Shown: positions 46,267-56,049, numbered from the stretch's first letter. The stretch: 64,000 nt of DNA from Herbaspirillum aquaticum (GCF_002213425.1 NZ_NJGV01000008.1:62001-126000), one strand, 5' to 3'. The notes: generated by a model not told the origin, from the sequence alone. Made by a program: numbers and translations.

Positions 46267-47058
46267 TCAGGCGCTGCAGGCGCGGATTTCCTGATCCGGG
46301 AAGGCGCTCTTGATGTTCTCCAGCGCGGTGCGGGCTTCCGGGCTCAGATCGCGCAGCTGGAACACCTGCTTGCCGGCCCCCGAGCGGCGCGCAATGATGC
46401 GGGCGCTGCGCACCCCGCGCGAGATCAGCTGGCCCACATAGGCCTTGGCCGCCTCCTCGGTGCGGAAAATGCCCAGCGAGACACCCGAACGCAGCGCCGG
46501 ATTGGGGAAACTGTCAGGAATGACATAGAAATCGCCGATGCCCAGCCGGCGCAGCTCGGCAACGCGGCGCTCGGCGCCCTCGCGGCCATCCTGGGGCGGG
46601 ATGTAGACCATGTGGCTGGTCACGTCCTGGGTCAGCTTCTGGACCACCTTGTCACCCAGCTTGAGGCCGGCCAGCTGGTCCGAAAAGCGGCGCGCATCGG
46701 CGGCAGTGAAGTTGCCGACCTCAGTACAGGAAGGGGTGACCGTGGCGACCTGCGCAGCCGCAGGCTGGGCCGGGGACGCCGTGGCGGGGGTTGCCGCCGG
46801 GGCGGCAGCGGCAGGCGCTGCGGCCGCCGTCGCAGGGTCGGCAGCGGACGCCTGCGTCGTCGCCGGCTGCGCGCGCAGTTGCGACGCCAGTTTCTCGCTG
46901 TTGGCCGGCAGCACGCTCAGCAGTTCCGGGCGCAATTGCTCAGCCAGGCGCTGCGGCTCGCGCCGTTCGGAGGCGTTGGCACCGAAATAGCCGCGCGACA
47001 TCCCGAACAGGACCACGTTACCTACCAGCAACAGCCAAAAAAGCAGTTTCAGCTTCAT
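46267..47058 (-). CDS. SPOR-domain protein
   Basis: 263 residues. One N-terminal transmembrane helix (LLFWLLLVGNVVLFGMS), an Ala/Pro-rich periplasmic region (about 65-110), and a C-terminal SPOR-like domain (MVYIPPQDGREGAERRVAEL to ARIIARRSG). SPOR domains bind denuded glycan at the septum. It is the last gene after birA-coaX, 68 bp after coaX, an arrangement I recall from other betaproteobacteria. Confidence 0.85.
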   Translation of the reverse strand: MKLKLLFWLLLVGNVVLFGMSRGYFGANASERREPQRLAEQLRPELLSVLPANSEKLASQLRAQPATTQASAADPATAAAAPAAAAPAATPATASPAQPAAAQVATVTPSCTEVGNFTAADARRFSDQLAGLKLGDKVVQKLTQDVTSHMVYIPPQDGREGAERRVAELRRLGIGDFYVIPDSFPNPALRSGVSLGIFRTEEAAKAYVGQLISRGVRSARIIARRSGAGKQVFQLRDLSPEARTALENIKSAFPDQEIRACSA

Positions 47059-47126
47059 CCGCGCCCAGTCTTCCTTGCCCTGATTGATTTGCTTGTCTGC
47101 ATGGACAAGCGCTCAGCGTCCATGGT

Positions 47127-47921
47127 TCATACCCGCATGGTGGCCATATGAAGGCCTATGAGCACCAGATTATCCACTTTTTCCAGCGGCGTCTCGCCCG
47201 CTGCGAGGTAGGGCGCCAGCAGCAACCCGGCACCTCCGGCCAGCAGGCAGCGCAGTTGAGCGTGCGGACGCAGGCGCCGCCGTTCGGCCAGCGCATGCTC
47301 GATGGCGCCGACCTGGGCCGCGATGCAGCCGGCGACGATGGCATCGACGGTATTGTCCGCAAACATCCGTTCGGGCGGCGCAGCGCCATCGATGCGGGGC
47401 AACTGGGCCGTATTCAAGGCCAGCGAAGTGGCCATGGTGCCGAAGCCCGGCAGGATCATGCCGCCCTCGAAGCAGCCGTCGGCGCTGACCACATCGATGG
47501 TGGTGGCCGTGCCGCAGGTGGCCACCAGCAGTTCCTGATCCGGAAACAGCGCCCGCGCAGCGATGGCCGCAGCAAAGCGGTCGCAGCCCAGCTGGCCGGG
47601 ATGGCGATAGCCATTGCGCACGCCGGCCCGCTCGGCAGTGGAAGCGAACCATTCGACGATCACGCGCGGCCCGAAGACATCGTGGAAGAGGGCCTGCAGG
47701 CTCTCGCGCAGGGCCGGGCCGGCGACGTTGGAGACGCAAACCTGCAGCGCTTCATCAGCAGCAGCCTGGCTGGCCAGTCCGCTCCAGTCCTGGGCCAGCG
47801 CCTCCACCTGGGCACGTTCCACTGCGCCTTGCTGCTGCCAGCGCGGCAGCGTACTCCGATCCGCATCGGCCACGACCGCCCACTTGATGCGGGTATTGCC
47901 GGCGTCGACCAGGAGCCTCAT
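47127..47921 (-). CDS. coaX: Type III pantothenate kinase
   Basis: 264 residues. CoaX phosphorylates pantothenate in the first step of CoA synthesis. The ASKHA-fold start LLVDAGNTRIKWAV is at 3-16, GCDRFAAAIAA near 110 and TCGTATTIDVV near 135. Its start overlaps birA by 4 bp (ATGA), a frequent pairing in betaproteobacteria. Confidence 0.96.
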   Translation of the reverse strand: MRLLVDAGNTRIKWAVVADADRSTLPRWQQQGAVERAQVEALAQDWSGLASQAAADEALQVCVSNVAGPALRESLQALFHDVFGPRVIVEWFASTAERAGVRNGYRHPGQLGCDRFAAAIAARALFPDQELLVATCGTATTIDVVSADGCFEGGMILPGFGTMATSLALNTAQLPRIDGAAPPERMFADNTVDAIVAGCIAAQVGAIEHALAERRRLRPHAQLRCLLAGGAGLLLAPYLAAGETPLEKVDNLVLIGLHMATMRV

Positions 47922-48760
47922 GCGTCTTGCAAGCGCAAGGAGACATCCCCGGCCAGGATCTCGACCTGTCCGCCCTCGGTGTCCATCAGGAATCGGCCCA
48001 TCATGTCCACGCCCACCGCGGTGCCTTCCTGCAGCACGCGGCCATTCTCGACGATCTTGACGGCCTGCCCCGCATAGGCGTGGAAGGCTTCCCAGCGCTT
48101 GACGAAGGCCCCGAACCCGCGCGCCTCGAACTCTTCCAATACCCCTGCCAGCGCGCTGGCGATGATGGCCAGCACGGTTTCGCGCGGCGCCTTCTGCAAT
48201 TCTGGCGCGGCACCGACGGCGCGCTGCAGTTCATCTTCCAGCCCCGGCGGGACCGCCAGGTTCAGTCCGATGCCGATCACGGCCCAGGTGCCATCCCCTT
48301 GGCGGCCATCGGCGGCGGTCTCGATGAGAATCCCCGCCAGCTTGGCGCCGTCGCGCAAAACGTCATTGGGCCACTTCAGTTGCGGCCGGATGCCGAACAC
48401 TTCCAGCGCCTCGGCCAGCGCCACGCCCACGGCCAGCGGCAAGCCCAGCAGCGCATGCATGGGACGCTGCAGGCGCCAGGCCAGCGAAAAGGTCAGGGAA
48501 TCTTCCGGGGCGGCGCGCCAGGGACGGCCGGCGCGGCCACGGCCGGCGGTCTGGCGGTCAGCCACCAGCAGCAACGGGCGCTGCAGGGACGACAGGCGCT
48601 GCATCAGGTCGACATTGGTGGAACCGGTCTCGGCCACGGCTTCGACATCGATGCGTTGCTGGCCCTGGGGATCGGATCCGGCCAGGAGCATGCCGATGCG
48701 CTCGAGACGCACCAGCGGCGCCGATTCAGGCTCGGCAGGCATGGGAAAGGTCAGTGTCAT
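47918..48760 (-). CDS. birA: Biotin-[acetyl-CoA-carboxylase] ligase
   Basis: 280 residues from ATG 48760. It attaches biotin to the carboxylase carrier protein. TGSTNVDL (about 47), GRGRAGRPW (about 76) and KWPNDV (about 128) are present, then the small C-terminal domain. It lacks the N-terminal helix-turn-helix repressor domain of E. coli BirA, so it is probably a ligase only. The frame continues upstream without support. coaX overlaps its end. Confidence 0.94.
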   Translation of the reverse strand: MTLTFPMPAEPESAPLVRLERIGMLLAGSDPQGQQRIDVEAVAETGSTNVDLMQRLSSLQRPLLLVADRQTAGRGRAGRPWRAAPEDSLTFSLAWRLQRPMHALLGLPLAVGVALAEALEVFGIRPQLKWPNDVLRDGAKLAGILIETAADGRQGDGTWAVIGIGLNLAVPPGLEDELQRAVGAAPELQKAPRETVLAIIASALAGVLEEFEARGFGAFVKRWEAFHAYAGQAVKIVENGRVLQEGTAVGVDMMGRFLMDTEGGQVEILAGDVSLRLQDA

Positions 48761-48871
48761 GCGCGCATTGTAACGGCAGAGCGCGCCTGCGCGGGGTGCC
48801 TGGCACGCTGCAATGGTAAAGACGGCAGCCAGCCGGCGCCGCCTGGCCCGAAATCGGTTACCCTCTGGCCC

Positions 48872-50023
48872 ATGCCCGTGCCACCCGATTCCCGCTCCGA
48901 GCCTCCCGCTACCCCGGCCAGTGCGCCGGCAGCCTCGTCGTTCGCGCGCGTGAGCCTGCTGGTCTATACGCTGCTGATCGTCTACGCCAGCTGGTATCCC
49001 TTCTCCGGCTGGCGCGACATGGGGCTCAAGCCCTTCGATTACCTGGGCGCGCGCCTGCCTTACTACTGGACCGTGTTCGACGTCTGGACCAACGTCGCCG
49101 GCTACGTGCCGCTGGGCCTGCTGCTGGTGCTGGCCCTGCATCCGCGCCTGCGCCCCTGGTGGGCGGTATGGCCGGCCACGCTGGCCGGTGTGCTGCTGTC
49201 GGCCTGCATGGAGGCGGTGCAGACCTACCTGCCCACGCGCGTGCCCTCCAATCTCGACCTGCTGACCAATTCGCTGGGCGTGGCCCTGGGAGCCTTGCTG
49301 GGTGCGGCCTGCAGCCGTACCTTCCTGCAGGATAGCCGCCTCCTGATGCTGCGCCGGCGCTGGTTCTCAGGCGCGGCCGGACGCGGGCTGGTGGTGGCGT
49401 GGCTGTGGCCGCTGGCGCTGATCTATCCCCAGAATCACCTGTTCGGCCTGGGACATCTGGTGCCGCCGCTGTCGGCGTTCTTTTCCGACCTGTTCGACAC
49501 CCCCATCGACCTGGCCACCACCTGGCTCAACAGCGCGCAACCCAGCGCCGAACAATATTGGCTGGCCGACGTCATCGTCACCGCCTGCGGCCTGACCGGC
49601 GCGGCCCTGCTGGTGCTGCTGCTGATGCGTCGCCAGGCCCCGCGCCGGCGACTGGTGACGCTCTACCTGCTGGCCTGCATTGCGACCAAGTCACTGGCCT
49701 GCGCCCTGTTCTTCGCACCGCAAAACGCCTTCGTCTGGATCTCGCCCAGTGCGGTGGGCGGCATCATGCTGGGCACCCTGATGATCGTCGGCCTGGCCTG
49801 GGCCCCGCCCACGGCGCAGCGGCGGGTGGCGGCACTGGCCTTGATCCTGAGCCTGGTGGTGACCAATGCGGTGCCGGCCAACCCCTACTATCTCTCCACC
49901 CTGGAAACCTGGGTACAGGGCAAATTCCTCAACTTCGACGGTGCCGCGCAGTTCCTGTCGGTACTGTGGCCCTTCCTGGCGATCTGGTTCCTGTTGCACC
50001 CGGTGCACCGCAGGCCGGGCTGA
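48872..50023 (+). CDS. VanZ-like membrane protein
   Basis: 383 residues from ATG 48872. About eight to ten transmembrane segments with a VanZ-like core (WYPFSGWRDMGLKPFDYL and DVWTNVAGYVPLGLLLVLA; LLTNSLGVALGALLG). VanZ-like proteins are named for a teicoplanin-resistance accessory, but chromosomal members have unknown roles. It reads rightward, away from birA. The 112-bp gap to birA includes no clear regulatory motif. Confidence 0.82.
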   Translation: MPVPPDSRSEPPATPASAPAASSFARVSLLVYTLLIVYASWYPFSGWRDMGLKPFDYLGARLPYYWTVFDVWTNVAGYVPLGLLLVLALHPRLRPWWAVWPATLAGVLLSACMEAVQTYLPTRVPSNLDLLTNSLGVALGALLGAACSRTFLQDSRLLMLRRRWFSGAAGRGLVVAWLWPLALIYPQNHLFGLGHLVPPLSAFFSDLFDTPIDLATTWLNSAQPSAEQYWLADVIVTACGLTGAALLVLLLMRRQAPRRRLVTLYLLACIATKSLACALFFAPQNAFVWISPSAVGGIMLGTLMIVGLAWAPPTAQRRVAALALILSLVVTNAVPANPYYLSTLETWVQGKFLNFDGAAQFLSVLWPFLAIWFLLHPVHRRPG

Positions 50024-50090
50024 GCGAGGTGTATCATTGACGCTTTGCCGGCCTGCGCCGGCACTGCCGTCACTCTCCACAGGGCCTTCC

Positions 50091-50429
50091 ATGAGCGATC
50101 AAGAGCAAGCGCAAGAACAACCCTATTACGAACATCACGTCTTCTTCTGCCTGAACCAGCGCAAGCCGGGCGAGCGTACCTGCTGTGCCGACAAGGGCGC
50201 GCAGGCCGCGCAGGAGCACGCCAAGAAGCGCATCAAGCAACTGGGCCTGTCCGCGCCCGGCAAGGTCCGCATCAACAAGGCCGGCTGCCTGGAGCGCTGC
50301 GAAGAAGGCCCGGTGGTGGTGATCTACCCGCAAGGCACCTGGTACACCTACGTCGACAATGAAGACATCGACGAGATCATCGACAGCCACATCGTCGGCG
50401 GCAAGGTCGTGGATCGCCTGAAAATCTGA
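50091..50429 (+). CDS. (2Fe-2S) ferredoxin-like protein (thioredoxin-fold)
   Basis: 112 residues from ATG 50091. The pattern C-x8-12-C (VFFCLNQR...GERTCC) and C-x3-C (AGCLERCEEGPVVVIYPQGTWY) is that of the thioredoxin-fold 2Fe-2S proteins related to NuoE and Azotobacter FeSII. It may carry electrons or protect enzymes. An open frame upstream overlaps the VanZ gene and is not supported. The alpha/beta hydrolase gene follows at 78 bp. Confidence 0.87.
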   Translation: MSDQEQAQEQPYYEHHVFFCLNQRKPGERTCCADKGAQAAQEHAKKRIKQLGLSAPGKVRINKAGCLERCEEGPVVVIYPQGTWYTYVDNEDIDEIIDSHIVGGKVVDRLKI

Positions 50430-50507
50430 CGATATGAAAGTTTGATCAAGCTGCCGCCCGCAATGCCGGGCGCAGCAAGCCTCCCCTCATCCGTTTCCCC
50501 GCAAGCC

Positions 50508-51170
50508 ATGAACGTACATACCCAACACTTCCAGATCGCCGGCGCCGTCGGCCAGCTCGAATGCGCGCTGGACCTGCCCGATCCCGAGCAGTTTGCCGCT
50601 CCCGTGGGCCTGGCCCTGGTGGCCCATCCGCATCCGCTGTATGGCGGCACGATGGACAACAAGGTCGCACAAACCCTGGCCCGCACCTTCCTGGCGCTGG
50701 GCTACGTGGCGGTACGCATGAATTTCCGCGGCGTGGGCAAGTCCGAAGGCGTGCATGACCACGGCGCCGGCGAGACCGACGACATGGCCCTGCTGCTGCA
50801 GCACATGCGCGCGCAGTATCCGGAGCTGCCGCTGGCCTTGGGCGGATTCTCCTTCGGCACCTTCGTGCAGGCGCAATTGCAGCAGCGCCTGCTGCAACAG
50901 GACGCCGCCTCGGCTGCCGAGCGCCTGGTGCTGGTCGGCACGGCCGCCGGCAAGTGGCCCATGCCGCCAGCCCCGGCCAATACCATCCTGATCCACGGCG
51001 AGCAGGACGAGACCATTCCCCTGTCCGCCGTGCTGGACTGGGCGCGCCCGCAGGAGCTGCCGGTGGTGGTGATTCCGGGCTCGGATCACTTTTTTCACCG
51101 CAAGCTGCAACATATCAAGAACGTCGTGGTCGAAAGCTGGCATCGCCGCCCGGCGCAGCTTCAGGCCTGA
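50508..51170 (+). CDS. Alpha/beta hydrolase (CocE/dienelactone-hydrolase-like small hydrolase)
   Basis: 220 residues from ATG 50508. HPHPLYGGTMDNKV (about 40-53) is the oxyanion-region signature, GGFSFGTFV gives the nucleophile Ser (about 118), IHGEQDETIP the acidic residue and GSDHFFHRKL the His of the triad. It resembles a conserved proteobacterial family of small hydrolases. The natural substrate is unknown. Confidence 0.87.
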   Translation: MNVHTQHFQIAGAVGQLECALDLPDPEQFAAPVGLALVAHPHPLYGGTMDNKVAQTLARTFLALGYVAVRMNFRGVGKSEGVHDHGAGETDDMALLLQHMRAQYPELPLALGGFSFGTFVQAQLQQRLLQQDAASAAERLVLVGTAAGKWPMPPAPANTILIHGEQDETIPLSAVLDWARPQELPVVVIPGSDHFFHRKLQHIKNVVVESWHRRPAQLQA

Positions 51171-51308
51171 AGATTTCCGGCACGACCGGTGTTCATCCGG
51201 AAGCATGGCGGCGCTGTACGAGGCCAGGACCAGGGTGCATGCCGGTATCGTGAGGGGATTTTCGGGGATGAAGATCCATTCAATTGGGAACGATGCCACA
51301 TGACGTTT

Positions 51309-51314
51309 TATAAT
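51309..51314 (+). promoter_or_regulatory. Probable -10 box of the D-Ala-D-Ala carboxypeptidase gene
   Basis: Perfect TATAAT at 51309-51314, 141 bp before ATG 51456; TTGGGA at 51284-51289 is a possible -35 with a long 19-bp spacer. Confidence 0.45.
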
Positions 51315-51455
51315 TCAGTGCGGCCAGCCAGACCGGCGCAGCGCGCCATTGCGGTTGTTCGCATCGATTGACCAGACTGATCCGTCCTGCCTCACCCTCT
51401 TTTCAAACCAACAGCTACGATGTTCCCCCGTGCTGGCAATTTTTCTTAGGCACCG

Positions 51456-52610
51456 ATGAAAAAGCTTCTCGCGGCATTCGCCGCAACCGTCCTTTCCCTT
51501 TCCGCCCTGACCGCCTCCGCCCAAAGCCTGCCGCCGCCGACCGTGGCGGCCAAGAGCTGGCTGCTGCTCGATGCCTCGGCCAACCAGGTCATCGCCTCAG
51601 CCGACCCCGATACCCGCGTGGAGCCGGCCTCCCTGACCAAGCTGATGACCGCCTACCTGGCCTTCGCCGCCCTGCGCGACAAGCGCCTGAGCCTGGAGCA
51701 GGAAGTCAGCGTTTCGGTCAACGCCTGGAAGGTCGATCCGAGCAGCTCCAAGATGTTCATCGAGCCCAACAAGCCGGTCTCGATCGACAACCTGTTGTAC
51801 GGCCTGATCTCGGTGTCCGGCAATGATGCCGCCGTGGCCGTGGCCGAAGCGGTCTCCGGCACCGAAGATGCCTTCGTGCAGCTGATGAACCGCGAAGCGC
51901 AGCGCCAGGGGCTGACCAACACCCACTTCAGCAATCCGCATGGCCTGCCCAGCGCCGACACCTACACGACCGCGCGCGACCTGTCGATCCTGTGCCGCAA
52001 CCTGATCAACGACTTCCCCGACTATTACAAGCGCTTTTACTCGGTCAAGAAGTTCACCTACAACAACATCACCCAACCCAACCGCAACCGCCTGCTGTGG
52101 CTGGATCCGACGGTCGACGGCATGAAGACCGGCCACACCTCCAGCGCCGGCTATTCGCTGATCACCTCGGCCCATCGCCCGGTGCCCAACGGCGAGCGTC
52201 GCCTGATCTCGGTGGTGATCGGTACCGTGTCCGACCAGGTCCGCACCCAGGAAAGCCAGAAGCTGCTGAACTGGGGCTTCCAGAACTTCGACGCCGTGAA
52301 GCTGTACGCCAAGGGCCAGGCCGTGGATACGCCTGACGTGTGGAAGGGTTCGCAGGGCAAGATCAAGGTCGGCTTCAAGAACGATGTCTACATCACCATC
52401 CCCAAGGGCAGCGCTGACAAGGTCAAGACCAAGCTGGAACGCAATGATCCGCTGATCGCCCCGATCTCGGAAAACGCCAAGGTCGGTACCCTGAAGGTGA
52501 CCATCGATGACAAGACCGTGGCCGAACTGCCGGTGATCGCACTGGAATCGGTGGGCCCGGCAGGCTTCATCGGCCGCGCCTGGGACTCGCTGCGTTTGAT
52601 GTTCAAGTAA
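51456..52610 (+). CDS. D-alanyl-D-alanine carboxypeptidase (PBP5/6-like)
   Basis: 384 residues. Signal peptide (cleavage near ASA-QSL, about residue 22). Catalytic SxxK as S59-LTK, SGN (SVSGNDAAVA), KTG in GMKTGHTSSAG, and a C-terminal beta-rich domain ending in an amphipathic membrane-anchor-like tail (FIGRAWDSLRLMFK). It trims terminal D-Ala from peptidoglycan pentapeptides. DacA and DacC are not separable from sequence alone. A terminator follows. Confidence 0.95.
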   Translation: MKKLLAAFAATVLSLSALTASAQSLPPPTVAAKSWLLLDASANQVIASADPDTRVEPASLTKLMTAYLAFAALRDKRLSLEQEVSVSVNAWKVDPSSSKMFIEPNKPVSIDNLLYGLISVSGNDAAVAVAEAVSGTEDAFVQLMNREAQRQGLTNTHFSNPHGLPSADTYTTARDLSILCRNLINDFPDYYKRFYSVKKFTYNNITQPNRNRLLWLDPTVDGMKTGHTSSAGYSLITSAHRPVPNGERRLISVVIGTVSDQVRTQESQKLLNWGFQNFDAVKLYAKGQAVDTPDVWKGSQGKIKVGFKNDVYITIPKGSADKVKTKLERNDPLIAPISENAKVGTLKVTIDDKTVAELPVIALESVGPAGFIGRAWDSLRLMFK

Positions 52611-52655
52611 TCATCAGGCAGTTCCGCCGCCACGGCGGCAGATGAGCAAGTCAAG

Positions 52656-52687
52656 AAAACGCCATCGGTCAGCCGATGGCGTTTTTT
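52656..52687 (+). terminator. Intrinsic terminator of the carboxypeptidase gene
   Basis: AAAACGCCATCGG pairs with CCGATGGCGTTTT around a short loop, ending TTTTTT. Confidence 0.93.
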
Positions 52688-52775
52688 CATCTGCGCTGCC
52701 AAGACCACGCATTGCATACCGATACGTATCCGCAAACCCTTGGATGCATCGGATCACATACCCCAGGCCAGAAAC

Positions 52776-52810
52776 AAAAACGCCACCGGCGAACCGGTGG
52801 CGTTTCTTTT
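52776..52810 (-). terminator. Intrinsic terminator of ahpF
   Basis: Minus strand: AAACGCCACCGG pairs with CCGGTGGCGTTTTTG, followed by T-rich sequence. It faces the previous terminator across about 90 bp of gene-free sequence. Confidence 0.9.
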
Positions 52811-52837
52811 ACTGCCTTACTGGCTGGCCGGAATCAA

Positions 52838-54439
52838 TCAGGCCGCAACCGCTTCCTTGGCCACAGCCGGTGCCACATCATCCGCCGACGAACGGATGAG
52901 GTGATCGAAAGCCGACAGAGCAGCGGTAGCCCCTGCGCCCACGGCGATGACGATCTGCTTGTACGGCACCGTGGTCACGTCGCCGGCCGCGAAGACGCCA
53001 GGAATCGAGGTCTGGCCCTTGGCGTCGATCTCGATCTCGCCGTGCTTGGACAAGGCCAGGGTTCCCTTGAGCCATTCGGTATTGGGCACCAGGCCGATCT
53101 GGACGAACACGCCTTCCAGCGCCACGTGCTTGACCTCACCGGTGTCGCGTTCCTTGTAGCTGATGCCGTTGACGCGCTGGCCGTCGCCGGTGATCTCGGT
53201 AGTCTGTGCCGAGGTTACGATGGTCACGTTGGGCAGGCTCTTGAGCTTGCGCACCAGCACCGCATCAGCCTTCAGTTCGGCTGCGAACTCAATCAGGGTC
53301 ACATGGGCGACGATACCGGCCAGGTCGATGGCCGCTTCCACGCCCGAGTTGCCGCCACCGATCACCGACACGCGCTTGCCCTTGAACAGCGGACCATCGC
53401 AGTGCGGGCAATAGGCCACGCCCTTGTTCTTGTATTCCTGCTCGCCCGGCACGTTGACGTTGCGCCAGCGGGCACCGGTGGACAGGATCACGGTCTTGCC
53501 CTTCAACACGCCGCCATTGGCCAGCTTCACTTCGATCAGCTTGTCGCCCGGCACCAGGGCTTCGGCACGCTGTACGTTCATGATGTCGACGTCATAGGCC
53601 TTCACGTGCTGTTCCAGCGCGGTGGCGAATTGCGGGCCTTCGGTTTCCTGCACCGAGATGAAGTTTTCGATGGCCAGCGTATCGAGCACCTGGCCGCCGA
53701 AACGCTCGGCCACCACGCCGGTACGGATGCCCTTGCGCGCTGCATAGATGGCAGCGGCTGCACCGGCGGGGCCACCGCCGACGATGAGCACGTCATACGG
53801 CTCCTTGGCGCTCAGTTCTTCACCCTTGCGGGCAGCGGCACCGGTGTCGAGCTTGGCGAGGATCTCTTCCACGCCGGTACGGCCCTGACCGAAGACTTCA
53901 CCGTTCATGTAGACGGTCGGCACGGCCATGATCTGGCGTTGCTCGACTTCACCCTGGAACAGCGCGCCGTCAATGGTCACCGACTGGATGCGCGGATTGA
54001 TGATGGACATCACGTTGAGCGCCTGCACGACTTCCGGGCAGTTCTGGCAGGTCAGCGAGACGTAGGTCTCGAAGCGATAGTCGCCGTCCAGGTTCTTGAT
54101 CTGCTCGATGACCTTGTCGTCGAGCTTGACCGGGTGCCCGCCGACTTGCAGCAGCGCCAGCACCAGGGAGGTAAATTCGTGGCCCATGGGGATCGCGGCG
54201 AATTCGACGCTGATATCGGTCCCGGGGCGGTTCAGTTTGAAGGACGGGGTACGTCCCTGGGCATCGGCACCGCGTTGCTCGACCAGCTTGATGCGGTCCG
54301 AAAGCAGCACGATGTCTTGCAGGAGTTCCTGCATCTCACGGGACTTGGCGCCATCATCGAGCGACGCGACGATCTCGATCGGGTGGCTGACCTTTTCCAG
54401 ATAGGCCTTCAATTGGGTCTTGAGATTGGCATCAAGCAT
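52838..54439 (-). CDS. ahpF: Alkyl hydroperoxide reductase subunit F
   Basis: 533 residues from ATG 54439. AhpF is the NADH-dependent flavoprotein that keeps AhpC reduced. N-terminal thioredoxin-like domain with C-x-x-C in TCQNCPEVV (about 128-131), FAD site [12 protein letters not shown] (about 220), and the second active-site pair CPHC (about 345-348). GAGGAAG lies before the start. It follows ahpC on the same strand after 171 bp with a hairpin. Confidence 0.97.
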   Translation of the reverse strand: MLDANLKTQLKAYLEKVSHPIEIVASLDDGAKSREMQELLQDIVLLSDRIKLVEQRGADAQGRTPSFKLNRPGTDISVEFAAIPMGHEFTSLVLALLQVGGHPVKLDDKVIEQIKNLDGDYRFETYVSLTCQNCPEVVQALNVMSIINPRIQSVTIDGALFQGEVEQRQIMAVPTVYMNGEVFGQGRTGVEEILAKLDTGAAARKGEELSAKEPYDVLIVGGGPAGAAAAIYAARKGIRTGVVAERFGGQVLDTLAIENFISVQETEGPQFATALEQHVKAYDVDIMNVQRAEALVPGDKLIEVKLANGGVLKGKTVILSTGARWRNVNVPGEQEYKNKGVAYCPHCDGPLFKGKRVSVIGGGNSGVEAAIDLAGIVAHVTLIEFAAELKADAVLVRKLKSLPNVTIVTSAQTTEITGDGQRVNGISYKERDTGEVKHVALEGVFVQIGLVPNTEWLKGTLALSKHGEIEIDAKGQTSIPGVFAAGDVTTVPYKQIVIAVGAGATAALSAFDHLIRSSADDVAPAVAKEAVAA

Positions 54440-54561
54440 GATGATTACTTCCTCGTTGAGAGATTCTAGGGTCGCCCTGACCACGGCCTCGCCCTTGTGG
54501 GGGTCGGCCGCTTGCCCGGGGGGAGCGGGTCAGGACGGATACTGCGGGATATTCAGTGCGG

Positions 54562-54593
54562 CGCCAGCCGGAGAACAGCGCTTGGCTGGCGCG
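54562..54593. repeat. Intercistronic hairpin between ahpC and ahpF
   Basis: GCGCCAGCC (54562-54570) pairs with GGCTGGCGC (54585-54593). No U-run follows on the minus strand, so it is not a simple terminator. It may protect the ahpC 3' end. Confidence 0.55.
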
Positions 54594-54610
54594 ATACGGC
54601 GGGATGTTGC

Positions 54611-55174
54611 TTAGATCTTGCCGACCAGATCCAGCGAAGGCTTCAGGGTGGCAGCGCCTTCTTCCCACTTGGCGGGGCAGACTTCACCCGGGTGCGATGC
54701 CACGTACTGGGCGGCCTTGACCTTGCGCAGCAGTTCCGAAGCGTCACGGCCGATGCCGTTGTCATGCACTTCCATGACCTTGATTTCGCCTTCCGGATTG
54801 ATCACGAAGGTGCCGCGCAGTGCCAGGCCTTCTTCTTCGATCAGCACTTCGAAGTTGCGTGCCAGGGTGGCGGTCGGGTCGCCCACCAGCGGGTACTGGA
54901 CCTTCTTGATGGCTTCCGAGGTGTCGTGCCATGCCTTGTGAGCGAAGTGGGTGTCGGTGGACACGCCGTAGATTTCAACGCCCAGCTTCTTGAATTCAGC
55001 GTAGTTGTCGGCCAGATCTTCCAGCTCGGTCGGGCACACGAAAGTGAAGTCGGCCGGGTAGAACACGAACACGGACCACTTGCCCTTCAGGGTGGCTTCG
55101 GTGATGTCGACGAACTTGCCATCGTGGTAAGCGGTTGCCTTGAACGGCTTGATAGTGGTGTTGATCAGGGACAT
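54611..55174 (-). CDS. ahpC: Alkyl hydroperoxide reductase subunit C (peroxiredoxin)
   Basis: 187 residues from ATG 55174, the standard length. Peroxidatic Cys47 in FTFVCPTE and resolving Cys166 in GEVCPAKW. It reduces peroxides and is recycled by AhpF. It is usually one of the most abundant proteins. TTAAAAGG-type site precedes the start; an upstream in-frame ATG at 55237 is not needed. Regulation by OxyR is likely from the promoter motif. Confidence 0.98.
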   Translation of the reverse strand: MSLINTTIKPFKATAYHDGKFVDITEATLKGKWSVFVFYPADFTFVCPTELEDLADNYAEFKKLGVEIYGVSTDTHFAHKAWHDTSEAIKKVQYPLVGDPTATLARNFEVLIEEEGLALRGTFVINPEGEIKVMEVHDNGIGRDASELLRKVKAAQYVASHPGEVCPAKWEEGAATLKPSLDLVGKI

Positions 55175-55531
55175 TGTCGATTTCCTTTTAAAGGGGGTTG
55201 AGTGAAGCGATGGGTTGAATAGTAGAACGCCAAACAAAATAGATCAATTTTATTTAATCAATACTTTTGATTGGATTTAACTATCAGTCTTGAGGATCTG
55301 GCTATCGGCAGTGCCGGCGAGCGCAAAACGAGGGCGATCACCGAAAATACATGGCGTCGGCCTGCGCCGATGCAAGCACGGCACTGGCCAATCTCTGGCC
55401 GTGATCGCTTAAGATGAAACACTCCCGGCCGCGCCATGAGCAGGTGCGAGCGGAAGTGGGAGCAATGTTACTGCAAGCACGCCGTTCTTGTGCAGGCGCA
55501 CAAGCTGACCAATCCCGACCCTGATGAACCG
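55175..55531. other. Divergent intergenic region between ahpC and the thioesterase gene
   Basis: 357 bp without a gene I accept. The left part (55225-55285) is very AT-rich and carries the OxyR-like site. TTAAGAT at 55409-55415 is a possible rightward -10. A short frame from 55436 is in frame with the thioesterase but is probably leader. Confidence 0.55.
55259..55284 (-). promoter_or_regulatory. OxyR-like binding site upstream of ahpC
   Basis: Minus strand: ATAG-N7-CAAT-N7-ATTG, occupying 55284-55281, 55273-55270 and 55262-55259, an exact 11-bp period. The OxyR consensus is four ATAG/CTAT half-sites with the same spacing. A further ATAG lies at 55305-55302, offset by 21 bp. Only three half-sites are partly matched and oxyR is not in the window. 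Confidence 0.45.
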
Positions 55532-55984
55532 ATGAGCGAGCACCGTCCCCAACCTGGCCACCGCGCCGATTTCCAGCATTTTCACGCCATTGCGACACGC
55601 TGGATGGACAACGACGTCTATGGCCACGTCAACAATGTCATCTACTACAGCTGGTTCGATACCGCCGTGAACCATTACCTGGTGCAGCGGGGCGTGCTGG
55701 ATATCGAGCGAGGGGAAGTGATCGGGCTGGTCATTGAAACGCAGTGCAACTATTTCGCTTCCGTCGCCTTTCCGGACTTGATCGAAGTGGGCATTCGGGT
55801 GGCGCATCTGGGCCGCAGCAGCGTGCGTTACGAGCTGGCCATCTTCAAGGCGGGGGAGGAGACTGCCGCTGCGCAAGGCCATTTCGTGCATGTGTACGTG
55901 GATCGTGGCAGCCGCAGGCCGGTGGCGTTGCCGGAGGCATTGCGGGCGGCGCTGATGCCGCTGACCTTGCTGATGCCTGGCTGA
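55532..55984 (+). CDS. Acyl-CoA thioesterase (hotdog fold, 4HBT-like)
   Basis: 150 residues. The hotdog motif [25 protein letters not shown] (about 25-48) includes the catalytic Asp. The family hydrolyses acyl-CoA or 4-hydroxybenzoyl-CoA-like thioesters. I chose ATG 55532 as it gives a family-length chain, but its ribosome-binding site is weak, and longer in-frame starts exist from 55436. Substrate unknown. Confidence 0.82.
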   Translation: MSEHRPQPGHRADFQHFHAIATRWMDNDVYGHVNNVIYYSWFDTAVNHYLVQRGVLDIERGEVIGLVIETQCNYFASVAFPDLIEVGIRVAHLGRSSVRYELAIFKAGEETAAAQGHFVHVYVDRGSRRPVALPEALRAALMPLTLLMPG

Positions 55985-56011
55985 AAAACCCGTCCGCCAG
56001 ATCCGCCACGC

Positions 56012-56049
56012 AAAAAGAAAACGCCCGCCGCATCACTGCGGCAGGCGCT
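56012..56049 (-). terminator. Intrinsic terminator of pckG
   Basis: Minus strand: GCGCCTGCCGCAG pairs with CTGCGGCGGGCGT-like sequence with a short loop, then TTTTCTTTTT. Confidence 0.8.

Noticed and set aside
52676-54469. 597-codon rightward frame opposite ahpF
   Set aside because: Same reason; ahpF motifs on the minus strand are unambiguous.
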